From assembly GCF_000599885.1 (NCBI RefSeq), contig NZ_JFGT01000005.1, forward strand, positions 62,001-126,000: DNA of 64,000 bases. Reading direction: 5' to 3'. Under the pieces are notes generated by a model. It did no database searches, was not told where the DNA came from, and worked only from the letters and a program-made list of their open reading frames with translations. Made by a program: the position numbers and the translations under genes. Shown here piece after piece: positions 17,379 through 26,375 of the stretch (its first letter is position 1; each line of letters starts with the position of its first letter). Origin of the DNA: Pantoea sp. IMH (GTDB lineage Bacteria > Pseudomonadota > Gammaproteobacteria > Enterobacterales > Enterobacteriaceae).

Positions 17379-18971
17379 TTAATGAGTCAGGGTATCTGTC
17401 GGTCTTTCTGCCCGCGTTGCGGCCGGACGATCGGAAAGGGGTTCCGCCGCAGGTTTATTCCGGTTCAGATACCCAATATTGTTATTGCCCCAGAGCGATT
17501 CATAAGGCAGCCCCGCCAGCATTTCGACGGTGGCCCGCGCCTGAGGCGTGATGTCTTTCGATACGACATCACCCGCCGCCCGCATTTTTTCCGTCTCCTC
17601 ACGCAGGATCTGATGCGTGGTGAGGTTCAGTTTAAAGCGCAGCGAAATCATAAAGCCGATGCCCAGGACAATCAGCGTACCGACGCAGAGAATGGCGAGA
17701 ATGGTGTGGCTCACCGTGGTGGTCTGCTCGCTTTTACCCGCCACGAAACCGGAGAGCTGCATCACAATGCCGACCAGCATCACCGCACCCGCCTGGGAGG
17801 CCTTGCGCGTCAGGGTCATAATGCCGGCGAAGATGCCTTCGCGGCGCTGGCCGGTAATCACCTCATCCACGTCGGAAATGTAGGTATAGATATTCCATGG
17901 CACATAGTTGATACCGCCTCGGCCCAGTCCGGCCACGGCGGAGATCAGCAGCAGCAGCGAGAAGACGTCGCTCAGCCCGGCATAGTAAAGCAGGCCGTAT
18001 GAGGCCGCACTCAGGCCGAAAAGCACCACGACGAGGCGGTAAGAGGGCGCCGGACCGAAGCGGATGCAGAGCGGGATCATGCCGATTACCGCCACGAACT
18101 GCATAATGGCCATGGTGCCCATCAGATTCGACGCGACCGTCGCACTCTGCATCAGCACAAAGACCACATAGTAGGTAAAGACTGCGTTGAAAACGTCCTG
18201 CGCGATATAGCCGCCAAGGTACATGCCCAGATGCTGACGGAAAATACGCACGCGCAGCGTGGAGGTCAGCTCGATCTTCAGGCGTGACAGGCTTTGTCTC
18301 AGCGTCAGCTGCTGTTTTTCCGCCTCCAGCGCCGCCGCCGATTTCTTCACGGCGGGCCGCTCCCAGGTATAGAGATAGACCAGCGTCAGCACCCCGGCGC
18401 AGATCACCGAGAAGACCAGGCTGGAGTAGAAGAAAGAGATGGCGTTATCTTTGCCGAAGTAGCTCAGCAGTACGCCCGGCAGGAACGCAGCGAGAATCGC
18501 AGAAAGCTGCGCCAGTGCGATGCGGGCGCCGGAAAATTTGGTTTTCTGTTTGAAATCATCCGTCATCTCCGGCACCAGCGTTTCATAAGGCACCAGAATG
18601 GAGGTATAAACAATTTCAAAGAAAAGGTAGGTCAGCAGATAGTAGACATAGGTCATATCCCCGACCCACATCAGGCTGTAACTGAAAACCAGCGGGATGC
18701 CGGTAAGAATAAAGAACTTACGGCGGCCAAAACGTTTGCCAAGCCGGGTGGAGCCGAAATGGTCGGTCAGATAACCCATTAGTGGGCTGACCACGCCATC
18801 CACAACGCGGGCGAGCGCGAAAATGGAGGTCGCCTCAATCGGGCTGAGGCCGCAAAAGGTCGTGTAAAAATATAAAAGCCAGGCCGAGGTGAGCGCCATG
18901 GTACCCGCGCCGAGAAAATCGCCTGAGCCATAAGCCAGATAATTGATCGTGCCTGGTTTACGTATTGTCAT
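17379..18971 (-). CDS. GPH-family oligo-uronate transporter (RhiT/TogT-like)
   Basis: Twelve-helix transporter of 530 residues in the glycoside-pentoside-hexuronide:cation symporter family. The N-terminus NYLAYGSGDFLGAGTMALTS and LARVVDGVVSPLMGYLTDHF (about 52-71) are typical. The tail carries a soluble helix and a disordered Pro/Ala-rich end (about 460-530). It is the first gene of the operon and probably imports unsaturated rhamnogalacturonan or oligogalacturonide fragments. The second ATG is chosen because AGGA lies nine bases before it, while the first ATG touches the AGG. Confidence 0.82.
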   Translation of the reverse strand: MTIRKPGTINYLAYGSGDFLGAGTMALTSAWLLYFYTTFCGLSPIEATSIFALARVVDGVVSPLMGYLTDHFGSTRLGKRFGRRKFFILTGIPLVFSYSLMWVGDMTYVYYLLTYLFFEIVYTSILVPYETLVPEMTDDFKQKTKFSGARIALAQLSAILAAFLPGVLLSYFGKDNAISFFYSSLVFSVICAGVLTLVYLYTWERPAVKKSAAALEAEKQQLTLRQSLSRLKIELTSTLRVRIFRQHLGMYLGGYIAQDVFNAVFTYYVVFVLMQSATVASNLMGTMAIMQFVAVIGMIPLCIRFGPAPSYRLVVVLFGLSAASYGLLYYAGLSDVFSLLLLISAVAGLGRGGINYVPWNIYTYISDVDEVITGQRREGIFAGIMTLTRKASQAGAVMLVGIVMQLSGFVAGKSEQTTTVSHTILAILCVGTLIVLGIGFMISLRFKLNLTTHQILREETEKMRAAGDVVSKDITPQARATVEMLAGLPYESLWGNNNIGYLNRNKPAAEPLSDRPAATRAERPTDTLTH

Positions 18972-19123
18972 AGTAACCATCCTGTTAAGCTATCCTGTGC
19001 GCCCGGCTTCCGTCGGGGGATGGAGCTAACGTAGAGCGATGACGAAGGGAAAACCTTTGCGTTATTGCCACACCCCGGCCACTGATGACATCTGCACGAA
19101 GAGCATGCTCCCTCACTTCACTG

Positions 19124-19150
19124 ATTTTATAAAAAGCCGTTTCACTTTTC
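19124..19150 (-). promoter_or_regulatory. Candidate KdgR operator before the uronate operon
   Basis: TAAA-N6-TTTCA inside ATTTTATAAA...TTTCACTTTT resembles the KdgR consensus GAAA-N6-TTTCA with one mismatch in the left arm. It lies about 150 bases upstream of the first gene of the operon and also just upstream of the adhP frame. KdgR normally represses KDG-pathway operons until KDG builds up. Confidence 0.4.
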
Positions 19151-19283
19151 CTGAAGATACATCTCAACTCTGAAGGTTATTTGAGATTAATTGTTAATAC
19201 GCTTTTTCTGCGAAGAATCAAAAGCGAAGCGCTTCAGGCGCTCTATAGTGAATAAGACTTCAACCTTCAATAAGGAAAGGACG

Positions 19284-20297
19284 ATGAAAGCAGCTGTGGT
19301 GAATAAAGATCATACTGTGGGCGTGGTTGATAAAACGCTGCGGGCGCTGAAGCACGGTGAAGCGCTGCTGAAAATGGAATGTTGCGGCGTCTGCCATACC
19401 GATCTTCACGTTAAAAATGGCGACTTCGGTGACAAAACCGGGGTGATCCTGGGCCATGAAGGCATAGGTATCGTGAAAGAGGTCGGCCCGGGCGTTAGCG
19501 CGTTGAAGGTGGGTGACCGCGCCAGCGTGGCCTGGTTCTATAAAGGCTGCGGCCACTGTGAATACTGCACAACCGGTAACGAAACGCTCTGCCGCAGCGT
19601 GCAGAATTCCGGCTACACCGTGGACGGCGGTATGGCCGAAGAGTGCATTGTGGTGGCGGACTACGCCGTCAAAGTGCCTGAGGGTCTGGATCCTGCGGCG
19701 GCCAGCAGCGTGACCTGTGCTGGCGTGACAACTTACAAAGCGGTAAAAGTTTCCGGGATTCAGCCCGGTAAATGGATCGCTATTTACGGCCTGGGCGGGC
19801 TGGGCAATCTTGCCCTGCAATACGCTAAAAACGTCTTTAACGCGAAAGTGATCGCGGTCGATATCAACGATGCCCAGCTGCAGTTTGCCACCGAAATGGG
19901 GGCAGACCTGGTGGTGAATTCGCTAAAAGAAGATGCGGCAAAAGTGATCCAGGAGAAAACCGGAGGCGCGCACGCGGCGGTCGTCACCGCCGTGGCGAAA
20001 ACCGCGTTTAACTCAGCGGTGGATGCGATGCGCGCAGGCGGACGGATCGTGGCGGTGGGGCTGCCTCCGGAATCAATGAGCCTGAATATTCCCCGGCTGG
20101 TGCTGGACGGCATCCAGGTCGTGGGCTCCCTGGTCGGGACCAGAGAAGATCTGGCTGAGGCATTTCAGTTTGCCGCCGAAGGTAAAGTCGTGCCAAAAGT
20201 GACCAAAAGGCCACTGGAGGAGATCAATATGATTTTCACTGAGATGCTGGAAGGAAAAATCAAAGGCAGAATGGTGATCGACTTTACACAACGCTAA
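19284..20297 (+). CDS. adhP: Alcohol dehydrogenase, propanol-preferring type
   Basis: Zinc-dependent medium-chain dehydrogenase of 337 residues, close to E. coli AdhP (336). The catalytic zinc site is seen in [10 protein letters not shown] (about 35-44) and GHEGIG (about 60-65), the structural zinc Cys cluster in [16 protein letters not shown] (about 91-106), and the NAD-binding [13 protein letters not shown] (about 171-183). It oxidises short primary alcohols with NAD+. The start at 19284 has AAGGAAAGG upstream; a longer frame to 19191 has no ribosome binding site. Confidence 0.92.
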   Translation: MKAAVVNKDHTVGVVDKTLRALKHGEALLKMECCGVCHTDLHVKNGDFGDKTGVILGHEGIGIVKEVGPGVSALKVGDRASVAWFYKGCGHCEYCTTGNETLCRSVQNSGYTVDGGMAEECIVVADYAVKVPEGLDPAAASSVTCAGVTTYKAVKVSGIQPGKWIAIYGLGGLGNLALQYAKNVFNAKVIAVDINDAQLQFATEMGADLVVNSLKEDAAKVIQEKTGGAHAAVVTAVAKTAFNSAVDAMRAGGRIVAVGLPPESMSLNIPRLVLDGIQVVGSLVGTREDLAEAFQFAAEGKVVPKVTKRPLEEINMIFTEMLEGKIKGRMVIDFTQR

Positions 20298-20312
20298 CTC
20301 GCCTGGAAATGT

Positions 20313-20345
20313 CGTCAATAGGGTGCACGGCGCACCTTATTGACG
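20313..20345. terminator. Hairpin after adhP
   Basis: CGTCAATAGGGTGC (20313-20326) pairs with GCACCTTATTGACG (20332-20345), with one G-U pair and a five-base loop. There is no T tract, so it may end transcription weakly or protect the mRNA end. Confidence 0.55.
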
Positions 20346-20703
20346 AATCAGGCCTGCATATAAAAACTTGAACGTGCGGAGGCCCTGGGCTCCAGAATAG
20401 TGCACAGACGCAGCCAGAGCAGCGACACCATCCAACCGGTATTATTCAGCATCTGCCATTCCCTCTTACCCGCAGGCGTAAACGTTAACTTTATCCTGAA
20501 AACGCTGATATGCCAGGGCGCAGCGCTTTTTTTGTTAAAAGCTACAACAAATAATTTCTGAAACGCTTTTTCAAAATAACGCTGTTTCAGACTGCATACC
20601 CTGCCTTTCTCCTTTTAACCCGCTTTTTTTCCGCTATGGTTAAACCTGCATCACAACACCTTGCATTAGTCAGAAACTTTATAAATTTTATAAGGAGTAG
20701 ATC
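20346..20703. other. Intergenic region with a possible 34-codon gene
   Basis: About 360 bases between adhP and the secreted hydrolase. The minus strand holds a 34-codon frame at 20348-20452 with AGAGGGA eight bases before its ATG (start MLNNTGWMVSLLWLRLC). I do not recognise the product, and the support is the ribosome binding site only. The right half is AT-rich and probably holds the promoter for the gene at 20704. Confidence 0.3.
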
Positions 20704-21714
20704 GTGCCAAAACCCTTTCGCTGCCTGGCCATGCTGGGTGCCCTGATCGCTTTTGGGGCCTCTGCCGCTGAGACAACGCCGCACTATGGTCCCGAACTCC
20801 AGGGCTTTGATTTTCCTTATCCCATTCAGAAATTCACCTTCACTTCGCAAAAGCAGTCCCTGACGATGGGCTACATCGACGTTAAGCCAAAAGGGACCGC
20901 CAATGGCCGCACCGCCGTGCTGATGCACGGCAAGAATTTTTGCGGCGTGACCTGGCAGGATACGATTGATGCCCTGAGCGAGGCGGGCTACCGGGTTATT
21001 GCGCCCGATCAGGTGGGATTCTGTACCTCAACCAAGCCGCAGCATTATCAGTACAGTTTCCATCAGCTGGCACAGAATACTCACCAGCTGCTCGCCAGTC
21101 TGAATATCGACAAAGTGTCGCTGGTGGCTCACTCAACCGGCGGCATGCTGGCCACGCGCTATGCGCTGATGTATCCACAGGGAGTAGAGAAGCTGGCGAT
21201 GGTTAATCCCATTGGGCTGGAGGACTGGAAAGCGAAAGGGGTTCCCTGGCGTAGCGTGGACGAGTGGTACCAGCGTGAGCTGAAAACCACCGCCGCCAGC
21301 ATCAAGAGCTACGAACAGAAAACCTATTACGACGGGCGCTGGAAGCCGGAATATGACCGCTGGGTCACCATGCTCGCTGGCCTGAACGCCGGGCCGGGCA
21401 AGGAGATCGTCGCCTGGAATTCCGCCTTGCAGTACGACATGATATTTACGCAGCCGGTCTACTATGAATTTAAGTATCTGAAAATGCCCACCACGTTACT
21501 TATCGGCACCTCAGACACGACCGCCATCGGCAGCGATATCGCTTCGCCGGAGGTAAAAGCGAAGATTGGTAACTATAACGAGCTGGGCAAACAGGTCGCT
21601 GAACTGATCCCACACGCGACTCTGATTGAATTTGACGGTATGGGCCATGCCCCGCAGATGGAGGAGCCGGAAAAATTCAACCAGACGCTGATTGAGGATT
21701 TAAATAAGTCCTGA
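20704..21714 (+). CDS. Secreted alpha/beta hydrolase
   Basis: A 336-residue protein with a signal peptide (about 1-21, ending FGASA). The mature part is an alpha/beta hydrolase: HGKNFCG (about 75-81) at the oxyanion loop, the nucleophile elbow VAHSTGGM with Ser144, and a C-terminal FDGMGHAPQME with the catalytic His near 317. Relatives include epoxide hydrolase/esterase-like enzymes; the substrate is unknown. It starts with GTG, supported by AAGGAG seven bases upstream. It is followed by a convergent Cys-rich gene after two bases. Confidence 0.8.
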   Translation: MPKPFRCLAMLGALIAFGASAAETTPHYGPELQGFDFPYPIQKFTFTSQKQSLTMGYIDVKPKGTANGRTAVLMHGKNFCGVTWQDTIDALSEAGYRVIAPDQVGFCTSTKPQHYQYSFHQLAQNTHQLLASLNIDKVSLVAHSTGGMLATRYALMYPQGVEKLAMVNPIGLEDWKAKGVPWRSVDEWYQRELKTTAASIKSYEQKTYYDGRWKPEYDRWVTMLAGLNAGPGKEIVAWNSALQYDMIFTQPVYYEFKYLKMPTTLLIGTSDTTAIGSDIASPEVKAKIGNYNELGKQVAELIPHATLIEFDGMGHAPQMEEPEKFNQTLIEDLNKS

Positions 21715-21716
21715 GA

Positions 21717-21971
21717 TTAGCGGCAACTTGATGTGCAGGCCTGCAGACAGGCCTGCACTTTGGCACTACAGCCGCTGTCATCATTACGGCCACACTGGCT
21801 TTTCGCCACGTAGCAGTCACTCTGACAGCGCGTGACATCGCAGCGGGCGGCGGCGGGTGTGATAAGCACGTTATCCGGCTTTGGCTGGAAAATCAGAGGC
21901 TGTACGTTTTGTGCAAAGGTGATGCTGGAAAACATCAGGCTCACTGCGGCAAGGACGAGGTTCAGTTTCAT
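21717..21971 (-). CDS. Small secreted Cys-rich protein
   Basis: An 84-residue protein from the ATG at 21969-21971 (CGGAG upstream). A signal peptide (MKLNLVLAAVSLMFSSITFA) is followed by a mature part of about 64 residues with eight Cys packed into the C-terminal 42 residues (from RCDVTRCQSDC to ACTSSCR), so up to four disulfides are likely. It also has a Pro-rich N-terminal arm. I do not recognise the family. Its stop is two bases from the stop of the convergent hydrolase. Confidence 0.65.
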   Translation of the reverse strand: MKLNLVLAAVSLMFSSITFAQNVQPLIFQPKPDNVLITPAAARCDVTRCQSDCYVAKSQCGRNDDSGCSAKVQACLQACTSSCR

Positions 21972-22178
21972 GATTGACTCCGGATGGCTGAGCGGTCGGC
22001 TGCCCGCTTTATTATAGTCACTCACCGCAGCAGGAATGATGATTTCCCATTATTGCTGATAAATAAGACGTAAATGTCCGCTTTTGCGCTGTTTCCCGGC
22101 GGATAACCGACGTTCTTTCCTTTCGCTTTCGCCTGCCGGATGGTTAAATCCAGTGACCTTAACCGCTCAGGAGGTCCC

Positions 22179-22574
22179 ATGCTCCCTTCGCAGACAGTCA
22201 GTCTGACCATCCCACGTAACTGGGTTGATCTGTATGAAACAATCTGGAAACCGGATTATTTTCCCAACTGGGCATCGGGCCTGAGTCAGGCCCCTCTGGT
22301 TCAGGAGGGACATCACTGGAAAGCGGCTGGTCCCGAAGGCTCGCTGAAAATCCGCTTCACCGATCACAATCCTTTCGGGGTGATGGATCACTATATTGAT
22401 ACGGGCTCTGGCAGAGAAATTTATGTGCCGATGCGCGTGGTGGGCAATCAGGAAGGCGCTGAGGTGCTGATCACCCTGTTCCGTCAGCCGCTCGTCTCCG
22501 ACGAGAAATTCAGGCAGGACATTGACTGGGTAGCGCGCGATCTCCAGACGCTGCATACCTTATTGACGACCTGA
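22179..22574 (+). CDS. SRPBCC-family (START/Bet v1-like) protein
   Basis: A 131-residue protein from the ATG at 22179, which has AGGAGG five bases upstream. The pattern fits the SRPBCC fold: an N-terminal strand with IPRNWVDLYETIWKPDYFPNW (about 10-30), then alternating strands and a C-terminal helix (DIDWVARDLQTLHTLL). Such proteins bind hydrophobic ligands, but none can be named here. It stands alone between the Cys-rich gene and lgoD. Confidence 0.7.
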   Translation: MLPSQTVSLTIPRNWVDLYETIWKPDYFPNWASGLSQAPLVQEGHHWKAAGPEGSLKIRFTDHNPFGVMDHYIDTGSGREIYVPMRVVGNQEGAEVLITLFRQPLVSDEKFRQDIDWVARDLQTLHTLLTT

Positions 22575-22629
22575 GGCCAGCCGCTTTCCCGGTTGTGCGT
22601 TTTGTCATTATCGGGAAAGCAAGCCGCGA

Positions 22630-23655
22630 TTAGCTAAATCTGACAACGCCTTTGATCAGCTGCCGGTTGTTGATGACCTGTTCTTCAAATACGTCAGCCA
22701 GTTCGCTGAATGTGAAGGTGTGGTTGAGCATCATGCCAGCGTCGATCCGCTTTTCGGCCATAAGCTGCGCCACCTTTAAAAAATCCGTGCGTGTGGCGTT
22801 GCGGCTGCCCATCAGCGTGATCTCTTTTTTATGAAACTCGCTGTCCGGTATCTGGATATCGCCTTTATGTAATCCGACAAAGACGAGGCTGCCGCCGTGT
22901 GCCACCAGGTTGACGCTGTTATTCATGGCAGCGGGATTACCGGTTGCATCAATGACGGACTCGGGCAGAGCGCCCTGAAAATGGGCACGTAGCTGCTCTC
23001 CAAAATCATCTGCGGCTGCATCCAGCGCCGGAAGTTCCAGCCTGGCGGCGACGTGTTCGCGCCGAAACGAACTGGTATCCGCCATCACCACCCGGACGCC
23101 AGCGGCGCGGGCAACCGCTGCCACGCCAAGGCCTATCGGTCCGGCCCCGGTGACCAGCAGGCTGTCGCCGGGTTTCAGGGCGGCGCGACGAACGGCATGG
23201 GCGCTGATGGCGAAAGGCTCGATCAGCGCTGCCGCCTCCGCCTCAACGGCTTCCACATTAAGCAGATTGGAGAAAGGTACGTTCAGATAGTCGCAGAAGC
23301 CGCCATCCTGATGAACGCCGATCACCGAGATACGTTCGCAGCAGTTGGTTTTTCCGCCCGTACAGGCCGGACAGAGGCCGCAGGAGAGATAGGGAACCAC
23401 TGCGACGCGCTGGCCCACCCGGAAATCCCCGCTGTCACTGCCCGCCACCACAATTTCACCGCACAGTTCATGCCCCAGCACGCGGGGATAGCTGAAAAAG
23501 GGCTGATTGCCCGCCCAGGCATGAATATCCGTGCCGCAAATGCCGGCAGCGATGATTTTTATCAGCGCTTCACCAGCGCCGGGCACGGGCACGGCACGCT
23601 GCTGGTACTGCATTACTCTGGGCTGCTGGCAGACCAGCGTGGTCATCATCGTCAT
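22630..23655 (-). CDS. lgoD: L-galactonate 5-dehydrogenase
   Basis: Zinc-dependent medium-chain dehydrogenase of 341 residues that oxidises L-galactonate to D-tagaturonate with NAD+. Similarity to E. coli LgoD (YjjN) is high along its length: GICGTDIHAWAGNQPFFSYP (about 39-58), RVLGHELCGE, ERISVIGVHQDGGF, LIEPFAISAHAVRRAALKPG and GSRNATRTDF. The zinc ligands Cys41 and the GHE motif are present, as is the structural Cys cluster (CGLCPACTGGKTNCC). It is divergent from lgoR, which lies 134 bases away. GGAG precedes the ATG. Confidence 0.93.
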   Translation of the reverse strand: MTMMTTLVCQQPRVMQYQQRAVPVPGAGEALIKIIAAGICGTDIHAWAGNQPFFSYPRVLGHELCGEIVVAGSDSGDFRVGQRVAVVPYLSCGLCPACTGGKTNCCERISVIGVHQDGGFCDYLNVPFSNLLNVEAVEAEAAALIEPFAISAHAVRRAALKPGDSLLVTGAGPIGLGVAAVARAAGVRVVMADTSSFRREHVAARLELPALDAAADDFGEQLRAHFQGALPESVIDATGNPAAMNNSVNLVAHGGSLVFVGLHKGDIQIPDSEFHKKEITLMGSRNATRTDFLKVAQLMAEKRIDAGMMLNHTFTFSELADVFEEQVINNRQLIKGVVRFS

Positions 23656-23789
23656 AAGCTTTCTCCGTTGTCTGCCCGAGTTATGGCGCAGAACGGCAGC
23701 ACAGCGCAGCCTGATGTTGCGAAAATGTGACTGACAGCGACTTTCCTGGGACAGAACTGGTTTTTAATGAATAAAAACCGGGAGCGACC

Positions 23790-24695
23790 ATGAGCCGAAC
23801 GCAAAACCTTCGACATAACGTCGTGAATCAGATGCTGGAAGGTATCACCCACCAGCATATTCCTTCCCCTTTACCTCCGCAGGCGGCACTGGCTGAAATG
23901 TTTAACGTCAGCCGCACCACCATCCGGCATATCCTGGTTCATCTTCATGAGAAAGGCATTCTGGAGAAGGTCGATCAGCAGTATCTGATCGTTCGCCAGC
24001 CCCGTCAGGAAGATGGGTTTGATGCGATCAGTGCCTCGATGGAACAGCAGGCGCGCCAGTTTGAACAGGCCTTCTTTCAGATGATTAACCAGCGGACGCT
24101 TTGCGCGGGCGACAGCTTTTCTGAACTGCAACTGGCGCAGCAGGTCGGCGTCAGGCCGCTGGTCGTCAGGGAGTTTTTACTGCGCTTTAGCCGCTATAAC
24201 CTGACGGAAAGCGTCCGGCGTGGACACTGGCTGATGAAAAAATTTGACCGGCGCTACGCGGAAAAGCTGTTTGAGCTGCGCGAGATGCTGGAAATCCACG
24301 CGCTTAACCGTTTTCTTAATTTGCCTGCCGGTGACGAACGCTGGATCAAAGCCCGTGATTTGCTGAGCCGCCACCGTGAAATGCGGGATACGATCGCCAG
24401 CAGTTACCGGATGTTTGCGCAGCTGGACAGGGAGCTGCATCAGCTGATCCTTTCTGCGGCGGATAATCCTTTTATCGACCAGTCGCTGGAAATTATTTCG
24501 GTGATCTTTCATTTGCACTATCAGTGGGATGAGAGCGACCTCAAACAGCGTAATATCGTGGCGCTGGAAGAGCATATGGCGATGCTCACCGCCATCATCA
24601 GCCGTAATGATGTGGAGGCCCACTGCGAGCTTCACCGTCATCTCTCGACCGCCAGGCAATCGATGATCCGCTCGATCCGGCAGTACAGTGACTGA
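23790..24695 (+). CDS. lgoR: GntR-family regulator of L-galactonate use
   Basis: A 301-residue regulator resembling E. coli LgoR (YjjM). It has an N-terminal winged helix (about 1-70; NVSRTTIRHILVHLHEKGIL) and a C-terminal FCD-like ligand domain with the metal-site residues in LFELREMLEIHALNRFL and DNPFIDQSLEIISVIFHLHY. It probably controls lgoT, which follows, and divergent lgoD. GGGAGC lies before the ATG. Confidence 0.9.
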   Translation: MSRTQNLRHNVVNQMLEGITHQHIPSPLPPQAALAEMFNVSRTTIRHILVHLHEKGILEKVDQQYLIVRQPRQEDGFDAISASMEQQARQFEQAFFQMINQRTLCAGDSFSELQLAQQVGVRPLVVREFLLRFSRYNLTESVRRGHWLMKKFDRRYAEKLFELREMLEIHALNRFLNLPAGDERWIKARDLLSRHREMRDTIASSYRMFAQLDRELHQLILSAADNPFIDQSLEIISVIFHLHYQWDESDLKQRNIVALEEHMAMLTAIISRNDVEAHCELHRHLSTARQSMIRSIRQYSD

Positions 24696-24873
24696 TCGTG
24701 CCCGTTATCCGGCAGGCAGGGATAAAGAACCATTAAAAAACCGCAAAACGCAGGTTACTGCACGAAACAGGAGCGTGATAACTACAAATATTTAACATTG
24801 CATTTACTCTCTCCGGGCGATTTTCACCGTCCTGCGTGGACAGATATGAAACCTGAGACCTGGGAGATGCCTT

Positions 24874-26232
24874 ATGGACAACAGCCCGATTGCCACCGGC
24901 GCTGGCAGCGATATCGACGAGCGCGGCCGTACGCCTGATATCGTTCCCGCACGCGGTAAGCTGGTGCGCTCAGCACGTATTAAACGTATTCAGACCACCG
25001 CCATGCTCCTGCTGTTTCTGGCGGCCATTATCAACTATCTGGATCGCAGTTCGCTTTCCGTGGCGAATATGACCATTCGCGGCGATATGGGGCTGAGCGC
25101 CACCGAAATCGGCCTGCTGCTCTCCGCTTTCTCGCTCGCCTACGGGATTGCCCAGCTGCCCTGCGGTACGCTCTTGGATCGCAAAGGGCCACGCATTATG
25201 TTGGGGATCGGCATGTTTGTCTGGTCCTGCTTTCAGGCCCTGTCGGGGCTGGTGCAGAACTTTACGCAGTTTATCCTCGTCCGTATCGGCCTCGGGATAG
25301 GCGAAGCGCCGATGAATCCATGCGGTGTCAAAGTCATTAATGACTGGTTCAATATCAAAGAACGCGGTATGCCGATGGGCTTTTTTAACGCGGCGTCGAT
25401 GATCGGTCTGGCGATCAGCCCGCCGATCCTGGCAGCCATGATGATATCAATGGGCTGGCGCGGGATGTTCGTGACTATCGGCGTCCTGGGCATTTTCCTC
25501 TCGATAGGCTGGTATATGCTCTACCGCAACCGGGATAACAGTCTGCTGAATAAAGCGGAGATAAATTATCTGGAAGCGGGCAGCGTCAGCGCACGCAAAG
25601 AGCCGATGACGATGAAGGAGTGGCGCGGGCTGTTCAGAAACCGCACCATGTGGGGCATGATGATCGGTTTCAGCGGCATCAACTATACCGCCTGGCTCTA
25701 TCTCGCCTGGCTGCCGGGTTATCTGCAATCAACCTATCATCTCGATCTGAAAGCAACCGGCTGGCTGACCGCCATTCCGTTTCTGTTTGGCGCCGCCGGC
25801 ATGCTGCTAAACGGCTATGTGGTGGATGCGCTGGTGCGTCGCGGCATGCAGCCAGTGAAAACCCGTAAAATCTGTATCGTGGCGGGGATGCTTTTCTCGG
25901 CGGCCTTTACTGCCGTGGTTGTGCAGGCGACCAGCACGTCAATGGCAGTGCTGCTGATTGGCATGGCTCTGTTCTGTATCCATTTCGCCGGTACTTCCTG
26001 CTGGGGATTAATTCACGTAAACGTGACCTCACGGATGACCGCTTCCGTGGGCAGCATTCAGAACTTTGCCAGCTTTGTTTTTGCCTCGTTTGCGCCAGTA
26101 CTTACAGGCTGGATCCTCGACAAAACCGGCTCTTTCAGCATGGCGCTGAGCCTGTGTGCGTGCGTAACGGTAGTTGGCGCGATGTCTTATCTGTTTATCG
26201 TCCGCGATCCGATTGTGGATGCGGTGGAGTAG
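24874..26232 (+). CDS. lgoT: L-galactonate transporter
   Basis: MFS transporter of 452 residues in the anion:cation symporter group, close to E. coli LgoT (YjjL). Diagnostic segments are NYLDRSSLSVANMTIRGDMG (about 49-68), LAYGIAQLPCGTLLDRKGPR and GIGEAPMNPCGVKVINDWFN (about 140-159), and the WLYLAWLPGYLQ region in the second half. It takes up L-galactonate, which LgoD then oxidises. GGGAG precedes the ATG, and lgoR lies 178 bases upstream on the same strand. Confidence 0.92.
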   Translation: MDNSPIATGAGSDIDERGRTPDIVPARGKLVRSARIKRIQTTAMLLLFLAAIINYLDRSSLSVANMTIRGDMGLSATEIGLLLSAFSLAYGIAQLPCGTLLDRKGPRIMLGIGMFVWSCFQALSGLVQNFTQFILVRIGLGIGEAPMNPCGVKVINDWFNIKERGMPMGFFNAASMIGLAISPPILAAMMISMGWRGMFVTIGVLGIFLSIGWYMLYRNRDNSLLNKAEINYLEAGSVSARKEPMTMKEWRGLFRNRTMWGMMIGFSGINYTAWLYLAWLPGYLQSTYHLDLKATGWLTAIPFLFGAAGMLLNGYVVDALVRRGMQPVKTRKICIVAGMLFSAAFTAVVVQATSTSMAVLLIGMALFCIHFAGTSCWGLIHVNVTSRMTASVGSIQNFASFVFASFAPVLTGWILDKTGSFSMALSLCACVTVVGAMSYLFIVRDPIVDAVE

Positions 26233-26299
26233 AAGCCAGCGAGGCTGCCAGGCCTCGCGGTTCAGACGGATGTGGCTGCTGGTCGCGGAGAGCACCCTG

Positions 26300-26372
26300 T
26301 ATGGCGCGGCCATTACGCTTTCACGCGCCTGCTGTAAAAGCGTGCAACAACTTCGTGCAGCCCTTCACTTCA
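26300..26372 (-). pseudogene. Duplicated, frameshifted tail of the adjacent GNAT gene
   Basis: About 70 bases directly downstream of the GNAT gene repeat the 3' part of that gene with changes: 'ttacgctttcacgcgcctgc' here versus 'ttacgccttcacgttcctgc' at 26451. Read on the minus strand it gives LHEVVARF followed by a one-base deletion and then an out-of-frame match to LQQ-x-RE-x-V. It is a second, decayed copy of the C-terminus and does not encode a useful protein. Confidence 0.65.
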
Positions 26373-26375
26373 GCG

